Position numbers and translations under genes: made by a program
From: RFSX01 sp965230215
GTDB lineage: Bacteria > Bacteroidota > Bacteroidia > Chitinophagales > Saprospiraceae
NCBI GenBank assembly: GCA_965230215.1
Contig: CBDDKN010000001.1
Coordinates: forward strand, 248,001-312,000
DNA length: 64,000 nt
Reading direction: 5' to 3'
Notes under the pieces: generated by a model
The model's input: the letters and a program-made list of their open reading frames with translations, nothing else
Databases searched by the model: none
What the model was told of the DNA's origin: nothing
Shown here: piece after piece, positions 17,546-25,163 of the stretch
Layout: each line of letters starts with the position of its first letter
How positions within the stretch are numbered: the first letter of the stretch is position 1

Positions 17546-19222
17546 ATGAATTATCTCAGCTTCACTATTGCTATCTTTTTGTCAATATTGGGAACATCAG
17601 AATTTGACATTCCAAAACCAGAATTATTCTCTAAGGTATATTGTCCTGAAGATATTTATGGACATGAATATAGAAGTTTTTATAACACCACGGCATTCTT
17701 GACAACCTGGCAAACCACTAGTTCTAATGAAAGTATAACAATTCCAACTACTGGCGCGGGTTACCTTTATGATGTGGCTTGGGGTGACGGTACAACTTCA
17801 GTAAATAGAACGGGGAATACGACGCATACATATACAAATCCTGGGACATATCAGGTATCAATAACAGGATCATTCCCTCGAATATTTTTTAATAGGGGAG
17901 GAAGCAGGTTTAAGATATACTCAGTAGACCAATGGGGTATTCAACCATGGATAAATATGGCAAGAGCCTTTTATGGATGTGGTAATATAGAAATTTTAGC
18001 TACAGATGATCCAAATCTTCTTGCGGTCACCAATATGGCTTATATGTTTGCTGAATGTGACAATATAGATACAGGATTTGATAATTGGAATACTTCCAAT
18101 GTGACGAATATGAAGTTTATGTTCAAAGAAAGTTCAATCACAACGGGATTGGACAACTGGGATGTTTGTAATGTAACGGATATGGAAGAGATGTTTCGAG
18201 AAACCAGTTTTAATGGCAGCATAGTTAACTGGGATGTGGGTAATGTCGAAAACATGAAAAATATGTTTCATCAAACAAACTTCAATCAAAATGTTGGGAA
18301 TTGGGATGTGAGCAGTGTTGAGAATATGAGTGGCCTATTTAGTTATAATTTGCAATTCAATCAAAACCTCAACAACTGGGATGTCAGCAGTGTGGTAGAT
18401 ATGAGCGGAATGTTTACTGAGAATCCAAGTTTTAATGGTGATATAAGCGCTTGGGACGTTAGTTCTGTCGCGACGATGAAACAGATGTTTTTTATAGCCT
18501 ATGCATTCAATCAAGATATCAGCAATTGGGATGTCAGCAATGTACAAGACATGAGCACGATGTTTGGGTGGGCTACAAGTTTCAACCAGAACATCAGTGG
18601 ATGGGATGTGGGATCTGTGACAAACATGTATGAGATGTTTGCAGGAACAACTTCCTTTAATCAAAATATTGGGGGATGGGATGTGAGTTCAGTCACGAAT
18701 ATGGATTATATGTTTAGCTATAATTCTAGTTTCAATCACAATATTGGAAACTGGGATCTGAGCGGTAGTCCTTCAATGGATTATATGTTTGAGGGCTCAT
18801 CATTAAGTACAGAAAATTATGATAACACATTGATGGGTTGGGCTTTGCAAGCACCATCGCCTACTGACTTTCATGCTGGCAACAGTCAGTATTGTGCCTC
18901 GATGATATATAGGGACTTGCTCACTGGAACTTATGGCTGGAGTATAACTGATGGCGGACAGTCTACTATTATTGAATTGAATAACACTTTTACCAATGGT
19001 AATGGTACTATGATGTGGAATGATGCAGGAAATTGGTCATTAGGGATTATTCCCAATGGAATTCATTCCGTAACAATTCCAAGTGGATTTGAAGTACATG
19101 TGACCAATTATAATAATGTACTTGATGATGGAAGGTGTTTTACATTATATGTTGAGGATGGGGCCAAATTTGAGGTAGACCCTTCAGCTGTATTTGCAGT
19201 TACCGCACCTTGCAATTACTAA
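17546..19222 (+). CDS. BspA-type (DUF285) repeat surface protein with PKD-like domain
   Basis: 558 residues with a signal peptide (MNYLSFTIAIFLSILGTS). Residues about 65-115 are PKD-like (DVAWGDGTT then THTYTNPGTYQVSI). Ten tandem units of about 25 residues follow, with the pattern NWDVSxVxxMxxMFxxxxxFNQxI, the BspA/DUF285 leucine-rich-repeat-like family known from surface lipoproteins and adhesins. A final domain of about 110 residues has no recognised sorting signal, and I see no type IX C-terminal motif. It is probably a surface or secreted binding protein. It lies 88 nt after the cyclase-like toxin on the same strand and could be coexpressed with it. Confidence 0.85.
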   Translation: MNYLSFTIAIFLSILGTSEFDIPKPELFSKVYCPEDIYGHEYRSFYNTTAFLTTWQTTSSNESITIPTTGAGYLYDVAWGDGTTSVNRTGNTTHTYTNPGTYQVSITGSFPRIFFNRGGSRFKIYSVDQWGIQPWINMARAFYGCGNIEILATDDPNLLAVTNMAYMFAECDNIDTGFDNWNTSNVTNMKFMFKESSITTGLDNWDVCNVTDMEEMFRETSFNGSIVNWDVGNVENMKNMFHQTNFNQNVGNWDVSSVENMSGLFSYNLQFNQNLNNWDVSSVVDMSGMFTENPSFNGDISAWDVSSVATMKQMFFIAYAFNQDISNWDVSNVQDMSTMFGWATSFNQNISGWDVGSVTNMYEMFAGTTSFNQNIGGWDVSSVTNMDYMFSYNSSFNHNIGNWDLSGSPSMDYMFEGSSLSTENYDNTLMGWALQAPSPTDFHAGNSQYCASMIYRDLLTGTYGWSITDGGQSTIIELNNTFTNGNGTMMWNDAGNWSLGIIPNGIHSVTIPSGFEVHVTNYNNVLDDGRCFTLYVEDGAKFEVDPSAVFAVTAPCNY

Positions 19223-19235
19223 TAGATTCGGTTTT

Positions 19236-19259
19236 TCCTAAAATATACTTCTTTTAGGA
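19236..19259 (+). terminator. Weak hairpin after the BspA-type gene
   Basis: Perfect 8-bp stem tcctaaaa / ttttagga with an 8-nt loop, 14 nt after the stop. The T-tract that follows is poor, so termination here is uncertain. Confidence 0.4.
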
Positions 19260-19494
19260 CTTGTTTCTATTGTGACAATCGAGTCATAAACTAAAACAGA
19301 TGTTCTGAACGCGATTATATCTAAATTTTACCATGTGATCGTCGAGTTAGTCCCATTTTCTGTGGGATTCTGAAGTTCAAACATTAATTGCATCGTAGAA
19401 AATATTTATTATATCTAATTTATATTAGAAATTATTCCAACATTATGCATTTCAGTAAATAAATTTTAAATCCATTATTGAATCTTGGCATATC

Positions 19495-19526
19495 TTTAGG
19501 GGGATTCAGATATAATCCTATATTTG
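19495..19526 (+). promoter_or_regulatory. Bacteroidota-type promoter for an intergenic RNA
   Basis: A -7 box TATATTTG (19519-19526) matches the TAnnTTTG consensus and is preceded at 20 nt by TTTA (19495-19498) as a -33 element. It points into a 320-nt region without a gene that ends in a terminator. Confidence 0.55.
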
Positions 19527-19532
19527 CGCCGT

Positions 19533-19849
19533 TGTTGAACAACTTCTAAACAACACAAACATTTCTTCACCTAAAACGGAACACTATTAAACATCAGTGT
19601 CAACTGATCTTAATAGGTTAATTGTGTCATTGCTGTATTGTCCTCGTACATAACGGGGTAGTAAAAGATATTGAGGCTTCGCGGCTTTGATACCCGTTTT
19701 AGGTTGGGGAGTGATCGTTTGATCGCTCCCTTTACCAAACAAGTAAATCTTTAGGTTATAAGAGCAAGGGTCAATACACGTCCATGTATAGATTTAGAAT
19801 GTACCCTTGATTCTGATGAGGGGTAGCTTTGGTTGCCCCTTTTATTTTA
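19533..19849 (+). ncRNA. Candidate structured non-coding RNA, about 310 nt
   Basis: Between a convergent gene pair, downstream of a good promoter, lie several hairpins: aacgggGta with tacccgtt (about 19651-19698, with an inner aaag/cttt helix), gggagtgatc/gatcgctccc with a 4-nt loop (19707-19730), caagggt/acccttg enclosing a small taca/tgta hairpin (19765-19809), and a rho-independent terminator at the end. No reading frame of useful length is present. I looked for hallmarks of RNase P RNA, tmRNA and SRP RNA and did not find them; 6S RNA is not excluded but a single long rod is not obvious. Confidence 0.45.
19820..19849 (+). terminator. Rho-independent terminator of the intergenic RNA
   Basis: ggggtagc pairs with gttgcccc (two G:U pairs) around a tttg loop and is followed by ttttatttt. 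Confidence 0.75.
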
Positions 19850-19933
19850 TCCACTGCTGGAGTTGCGTAAATATCTAAAAGATCAGATTAGCTAAAAGAC
19901 CTAATTCGAATAATGTAAACTACTTTACAAATA

Positions 19934-19975
19934 TTAAAGCACTGTGGCGAAGGGGTATCTACCACAGTGCTTTAA
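19934..19975 (-). terminator. Hairpin at the 3' end of the BNR-repeat gene
   Basis: A perfect 14-bp inverted repeat (ttaaagcactgtgg / ccacagtgctttaa) with a 14-nt loop lies 14 nt beyond the minus-strand stop. The T-tract on the minus strand is short. Confidence 0.6.
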
Positions 19976-19988
19976 AGTATCTTTGAAA

Positions 19989-20744
19989 TTAGTATCCCAT
20001 GTCCTCAATGAGTGGGCCACCAGCTTCCAGGATGTTATTGTATAGCGCTTCGAGATCATTCTTGTAGATGATCAACTCTGCTTCTTTGAGATCCAATTCA
20101 GCTGTTACCCAATCAATTAATTTAAGATGCGTATCAGTTGGGCCGTAAGTGGATCTTTCAAGACCTCTTTGCAGTGCAAACAGTCTTTCATTGACGGTTG
20201 GCAAGTTCTTTTCACCAATCTGATTTTTGGATTTAAGACCATTCCATTCTCTGTCCATTCGATCCAGGTTGTTTTTAACATCTTTCACTTCTGAAGCGAA
20301 ATCAGCGGATATAGATGACCTCATAATGGCCTTCTGCAGTTTATTGGCATTATTCATCTGTTTGTTGAGTCTGCTTCCCAATTGTGAAGCTCTGGCTCTT
20401 AGATTGGCATAATTATTCCAAAAATCGGCCAAGGTCTCATTGTCACTTCCTTCTAATGCACCTTCTCTTAATGGTACCACATCTACGGCTACCTTGTCGG
20501 TAATCGCGCCTATTGCGCCGTTTATATTCTTAAAGATCTGGCCATAATATCTTCCTGGTATTACCAAAGATCCTGAGTTGCTTGACCCACTATTATTGGT
20601 AAGCATGTTTTGCGAAGCCTGTCTTAAATTCCAACTCACCCTATGGAACCCTTTCTTATTTGTGGCATTTATTCTGTTGATGACCTCACCTGTTTCATCA
20701 GTAATTTCAAGGAATACAACAGGCTTGTCTTCTCTTTGCTCCAA
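19989..20744 (-). pseudogene. C-terminal part of the frameshifted BNR beta-propeller protein
   Basis: 251 codons from the first ATG in this frame, but the frame is open further upstream to about 20846 and continues the BNR gene. Codons before the ATG read KSLEETRKEKEKSIEGDIDFP and then PGWKAVELEQ, the linker expected in this family. The region then has an Ig-like segment (VFLEITDETGEVINRI, HRVSWNLR) and a helical C-terminal bundle (residues about 100-230 of the fragment). It is unlikely to be translated alone because it has no signal peptide. It belongs with the 20783-23242 reading frame, separated by one missing base. Confidence 0.8.
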
Positions 20745-20782
20745 TTCAACGGCTTTCCATCCCGGAAAATCGATGTCACCCT

Positions 20783-23242
20783 CTATTGACTTTTCTTTTT
20801 CTTTTCGCGTTTCTTCAAGGCTCTTGTACTTATCATTGAGATAGTATGTGAATACACTGCCCCAAAGTCAGGATTGGGCGCCACATAATGTTGAGTACCC
20901 TGGCTACCTCTCTTGTCATCAAAATCAAGTACTGATCTTGGGATATACCACCATGCTTTTCTTGGCTTAAATAATTGGGCCTCTTGATTAACTGTGCTGC
21001 TACTTATATCTCTGAGGGATGAGTAATCATCAAGAACAAAAAATCCTCTGCCAAAAGAAGCGGCAACCAGATCGTTTTCTCTCCTTTGAATGGCCAGATC
21101 TCGCAAAGAGATTGTAGGCATGCCACCATTGAGTTCAATCCAGTTTTTACCAGCATTGACAGTAACAAAAAGACCGAACTCTGTTCCTAAGAACATGAGA
21201 TCTTTGTCAACGTGATCCTGAACCAATCGCCAAACCAAGTGCTTCTCAGGAAGGTCAGAGCTGATGTCTATCCAGGTAACCCCTTTGTCTGGACTTTTTA
21301 ATAGATAAGGTTTGTAGTCCCCATATTTATGATTGTCTAATGCTACATATACTGTAGATGCGTTAAACATATCTGCTTTTACGTCATTAATGAAGCAGGT
21401 AGATGGTACTCCCATTTCAGATACTTCTACTGTACGCCAGCTGCTACCTCCATCTTCAGAAATATTGAGTAAACCATCATCAGTGCCAGCATATAATATG
21501 CCTTCTTGTACGGGAGATTCTGCAAGTGATGTAATTGTATTGTAATTAGACATGGCTAATACGTCCCAAGGTGAATCCCAACTTTGTTTCTTATCCATAA
21601 TTGGTAAGTCTAGCCTTTCTTCATTACGTGTTATGTCCCCAGATATTGCTTCCCAACTGTCCCCACGATTTTCAGATTTCCAGACACGTTGCGAAGCAAA
21701 ATATAATGTGGTAGGAGAGTGGGGGCTTACAAGAATTGGTGCGTCCCAATTGAATCTTTCATAATCTTCACCTGGAGCAGCTTGTGGTTGTATGTCTGTC
21801 ACTTCACCGGTAATCAAATCAATTCTAGAAAGATTACCTTCCTGTCTCTCTGCATACATGATGTCAGGATTGCCGGGTTCTGTAGCTGGTTGGTGACCAT
21901 CCCAATTGAGTACGACCTTCCAGTCAGCGTTACGAATACCGTGGAGATTGTCCGTTCGACTAGGGCCACCTTCGGTGCTGTTGTCCTGTGTACCTCCATA
22001 TATATTGTAGAAAGGCTCTGCATCATCTACTGCAAGTTTGTAGAATTGCGTTACAGGTATGTTTTCCATATAGCGCCATGTTTTTCCCAGATCAAATGAT
22101 TCGTATACGCCACCATCTGTTCCAACAAGAATATAGTCAGGATCTGAGGCCTTGAAAGTAACGCTATGATTGTCACCGTGTTTGTCACGTTCATTGACGT
22201 AGAAGAAATTCTTGCCTCCATCGTCAGAACGCATTAACCTGTTGTTAACAAGGTATAATCTATCAAAAGTATGCGGGCAAGCAAAAATCTCCTGATAGTA
22301 ATGAGGACCAGTTGCTCCTGCAACGGCATCAGACATTTTTGTCCAGCTGCCACCGCGGTCATCTGAGCGCCATACACCTCCAGTTCTTCTGTTAAGCTCA
22401 ATTGCGGCATAGACTACATCAGGATTAATAGGTGAGATTGTCAATCCTATTTTTCCCCATTTTCCTTCAGGCAATCCTTTTACAAGCTTAGTCCAGGAAT
22501 GGCCTCCATCTTCACTTTTATAGATACGACTCATTTTACTTCCGTCCATGACAGCTGCTACAGTTCTGTGTTTGGCCCAGGTAGCGGCATAAAGGCGGTC
22601 AGGATTTCTTGGATCTATGATAATATCGGTTGCTCCGTTCCATTCATCGTCTCCCAGAGTACGTTTCCAGTTTTTGCCGCCATCTATGGATTTGTAAACA
22701 CCTCTTTCTCCGCCTTTTGACCATAGGGGACCTTGGGAAGCAACCCATATGACATTGGAGTTGTCTGGATGCACGATGATTTTTGATATGTGTTCACTTT
22801 CCTTAAGACCCATATGCGTCCAGCTTTCTCCACCATTTTCGCTCATGTATATACCATCTCCAAAGCTGACATGTCGACCACCTACATTTTCACCTGTACC
22901 TAGCCATATTCTATGTGGGTTGGATGGATCTACTGTAATGCATCCTGTAGAATAAACGTTGTGATTGTCAAATATGGGTTTGAATGTAGTACCCGCATTT
23001 TCAGTTTTCCAAACACCTCCCGAACCGATGGCCACATACCAGATGCTTTCATTAGTGGGGTCAATAGCGATATCAGCCACTCTGCCCGACATAAACGCAG
23101 GTCCGATGTTGCGGAGCTTAAGGCTGTCGAAGAGTTCTGATGAAAGATTGTAGTCTAAATTAGATTTATCTGATTGAGCGTTTAAAGAAAAACAAATAGA
23201 AAGAAATAAGAATGCAATTGTAAATAAGCTTGTATTTTTCAT
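20783..23242 (-). CDS. Exported BNR/VPS10-like beta-propeller protein, truncated by a frameshift
   Basis: 819 residues with a signal peptide (ends SLNAQ) and many WD40/YVTN/BNR blades, recognisable by Asp-box motifs such as SENGGESW, SIDGGKNW, SEDGGHSW, SDDRGGSW and SEDGGSSW. This sortilin-like glycosyl-hydrolase-annotated family normally has about 1050-1100 residues. Here the frame leaves the family sequence after AVYSH and ends in a lysine-rich stretch. Adding one base near 20846 joins it to the downstream frame and gives about 1084 residues. The function of the family is unclear; members are exported, and the C-terminal domain is conserved. Either a real mutation or an assembly error. Confidence 0.82.
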   Translation of the reverse strand: MKNTSLFTIAFLFLSICFSLNAQSDKSNLDYNLSSELFDSLKLRNIGPAFMSGRVADIAIDPTNESIWYVAIGSGGVWKTENAGTTFKPIFDNHNVYSTGCITVDPSNPHRIWLGTGENVGGRHVSFGDGIYMSENGGESWTHMGLKESEHISKIIVHPDNSNVIWVASQGPLWSKGGERGVYKSIDGGKNWKRTLGDDEWNGATDIIIDPRNPDRLYAATWAKHRTVAAVMDGSKMSRIYKSEDGGHSWTKLVKGLPEGKWGKIGLTISPINPDVVYAAIELNRRTGGVWRSDDRGGSWTKMSDAVAGATGPHYYQEIFACPHTFDRLYLVNNRLMRSDDGGKNFFYVNERDKHGDNHSVTFKASDPDYILVGTDGGVYESFDLGKTWRYMENIPVTQFYKLAVDDAEPFYNIYGGTQDNSTEGGPSRTDNLHGIRNADWKVVLNWDGHQPATEPGNPDIMYAERQEGNLSRIDLITGEVTDIQPQAAPGEDYERFNWDAPILVSPHSPTTLYFASQRVWKSENRGDSWEAISGDITRNEERLDLPIMDKKQSWDSPWDVLAMSNYNTITSLAESPVQEGILYAGTDDGLLNISEDGGSSWRTVEVSEMGVPSTCFINDVKADMFNASTVYVALDNHKYGDYKPYLLKSPDKGVTWIDISSDLPEKHLVWRLVQDHVDKDLMFLGTEFGLFVTVNAGKNWIELNGGMPTISLRDLAIQRRENDLVAASFGRGFFVLDDYSSLRDISSSTVNQEAQLFKPRKAWWYIPRSVLDFDDKRGSQGTQHYVAPNPDFGAVYSHTISMISTRALKKREKKKKSQ

Positions 23243-23374
23243 CGTTAAGAGTTTGGATTCGATCAGTTAAGAATTTCAAATTTTACTTTTAGACCAAGTA
23301 ATCATTAGTCATAATAAAGGAACCTAATTCAATAAGGATTGTTTTCTATTAGTTTCATAGACCAATTATAAGTT

Positions 23375-24157
23375 ATGAGGAAGGAAGATATTGAGATTTT
23401 ATTTAATGCCCACCGAAACTGTGGAGAAAGATTGAACCGCAGTGCTGTTGTCGGCTGGTTTGAGGATTTGCTGGCTTTGATTGTACCTGAGTACAAGGTC
23501 CATCCGATCAGAGATGAACAAGAGCTGGAAAACAGGCTTATGGATTCAAAGCGCAGGTTGCATTCTTTTTTGATGTTAAATGGCATTGCTGAAAGGGAAA
23601 ACCTGTGTACTGAATTTTACAGCAAGTTATTGTATTTGCAGGAGGTGGTGAATCTGGACGCTGAGGCGATATATGCTGGCGATCCAGCTGCGCGAAGTGT
23701 TGAGGAGGTCAGACATGCTTATCTGAGTTTCTATGCCATTTGTACCCATAGAATAGCTCATGAACTATATATACTTGGCATACGGATAATTCCACGGATA
23801 CTTGCAGAGCATGCGCATGGAAAAACCGGAATAGATATTCATCCCGCTGCGAAGATTGGCAAGCGCTTATGTATTGATCATGGAACCGGGGTGGTGATAG
23901 GCGAGACAGCTGAAATTGGCGAAAACGTAAAGATATATCAGGGTGTAACCTTGGGAGCATTGAGTGTAACGAAGGAAGTTTCCGGTACTAAAAGACATCC
24001 TACAGTTGGGGATAATGTGGTTATCTATGCTGGAGCTACAATATTGGGTGGAGATACCATTATTGGTGACAATTCCATTATCGGTGGTAATGTGTGGCTG
24101 GTGGAAAGTGTTGAGCCGGGAAGCAAAATATATTATAGAACGACAGAATTGAAATAA
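23375..24157 (+). CDS. cysE: Serine O-acetyltransferase
   Basis: 260 residues, cytoplasmic. It makes O-acetylserine from acetyl-CoA and serine, the first step of cysteine synthesis. The N-terminal half is helical (DPAARSVEEVRHAYLSFYAI at about 109-128), the C-terminal half a left-handed beta-helix of hexapeptide repeats beginning GIDIHPAAKIG. The catalytic Asp168-His169 are in LCIDHGTGVVIGET, and QGVTLGALS follows. Length resembles the longer EpsC/SAT type. cysM starts 8 nt downstream, so the two genes form a complete sulphide-to-cysteine operon. It is divergent from the BNR gene. Confidence 0.95.
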   Translation: MRKEDIEILFNAHRNCGERLNRSAVVGWFEDLLALIVPEYKVHPIRDEQELENRLMDSKRRLHSFLMLNGIAERENLCTEFYSKLLYLQEVVNLDAEAIYAGDPAARSVEEVRHAYLSFYAICTHRIAHELYILGIRIIPRILAEHAHGKTGIDIHPAAKIGKRLCIDHGTGVVIGETAEIGENVKIYQGVTLGALSVTKEVSGTKRHPTVGDNVVIYAGATILGGDTIIGDNSIIGGNVWLVESVEPGSKIYYRTTELK

Positions 24158-24165
24158 AGTAGGAC

Positions 24166-25047
24166 ATGAATCTGGAAAGTTTGATAGGTAATACGCCTTT
24201 GGTGAAAATCCGGAATTTGAATCCCAATAATGCGGTTGAGATATATGCAAAGCTAGAGGGGCAGAATCCAGGTGGCAGCGTAAAAGACCGTGCAGCTTTG
24301 GGAATGATAAGTGATGCTTTGGCTGCGGGGGTCATAAAGCCAGGTGACAGATTGGTGGAAGCTACCAGCGGAAATACAGGCATTGCCTTGGCTATGATCG
24401 CATCTATTAAAGGACTTCAAATCAGCCTGATCATGCCAGAGAATTCTTCAAAGGAACGTATACAGACAATGCAAGCTTACGGTGCAGAAGTTATTTTAAC
24501 CCCTTCAGAAAAGACGATTGAGTATAGTCGGGAGTTGGCGATCGAAATGGCAAATAGTGGCGAATATCATCTTCTCAATCAATTTGGCAATATGTCCAAT
24601 CCTAATTTCCACTATAAAACCACTGGTCCAGAGATCTGGCGCGATACGCATGGATCCGTGACACACTTTGTCAGTGCCATGGGTACCACAGGAACTATTA
24701 TGGGAGTCTCAAGATATCTCAAAGAGCAAAGCAATACAGTACAGATTGTGGGAACTCAACCAACTGAAGGATCACGTATTCCAGGCATACGTCGTTGGTC
24801 TCCGGAGTTCTTGCCTACAATATTCGAATCTGATAGAGTAGATCTTACGATGGATGTCAGTGAGGAAGATGCGAAAGCAACTATGCGCCGTATGGCTTCA
24901 GAAGAAGGCCTGTTTGTAGGGGTAAGCAGTGGTGGTGCAATGAGTGCTGCATTGAGACTTGCTCAAGATCTCAAAGAGGGATGTATTGTTACAATAGCCT
25001 GTGATAGGGGAGATCGCTATCTGAGTACTGGTGTTTTTGCACAATAG
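24166..25047 (+). CDS. cysM: Cysteine synthase B (O-acetylserine sulfhydrylase)
   Basis: 293 residues, fold-type II PLP enzyme. The lysine forming the PLP aldimine is K40 in NPGGSVKDRAAL, and the substrate loop TSGNTG is at 67-72. GTTGTIMGVSRYL near 183-195 binds the phosphate, and VGVSSGGAMSAALRLA follows. The short length and the IPGIRRW segment fit CysM rather than CysK. It converts O-acetylserine and sulphide (or thiosulphate) to cysteine (or S-sulphocysteine). It is directly coupled to cysE and ends with a bidirectional terminator shared with the convergent receptor gene. Confidence 0.95.
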   Translation: MNLESLIGNTPLVKIRNLNPNNAVEIYAKLEGQNPGGSVKDRAALGMISDALAAGVIKPGDRLVEATSGNTGIALAMIASIKGLQISLIMPENSSKERIQTMQAYGAEVILTPSEKTIEYSRELAIEMANSGEYHLLNQFGNMSNPNFHYKTTGPEIWRDTHGSVTHFVSAMGTTGTIMGVSRYLKEQSNTVQIVGTQPTEGSRIPGIRRWSPEFLPTIFESDRVDLTMDVSEEDAKATMRRMASEEGLFVGVSSGGAMSAALRLAQDLKEGCIVTIACDRGDRYLSTGVFAQ

Positions 25048-25111
25048 TTGTTACTGAAACATAGATTCTGATTCGAACCGAGATGAGATTATAGGGTGAT
25101 TTCAGACAAGA

Positions 25112-25143
25112 AGAAAACACCCTGACTATTCAGGATGTTTTCT
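25112..25143. terminator. Bidirectional terminator between cysM and the receptor gene
   Basis: A 14-bp stem with one C-A mismatch (agaaaacaccctga / tcaggatgttttct), loop ctat, lies between the two convergent genes, with A/T-rich arms on both sides. Confidence 0.7.
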
Positions 25144-25163
25144 ATGGTTTATGATTGATAATA

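Noticed and set aside
19533..19849. tmRNA, RNase P RNA or SRP RNA identity for the intergenic RNA
   Set aside because: No tRNA-like acceptor/T-arm, no conserved RNase P core and no SRP tetraloop region could be found.
21719..22099. 126-codon plus-strand frame with hydrophobic stretches
   Set aside because: Antisense to well-conserved BNR blades; apparent hydrophobicity is an artefact of the reverse frame.
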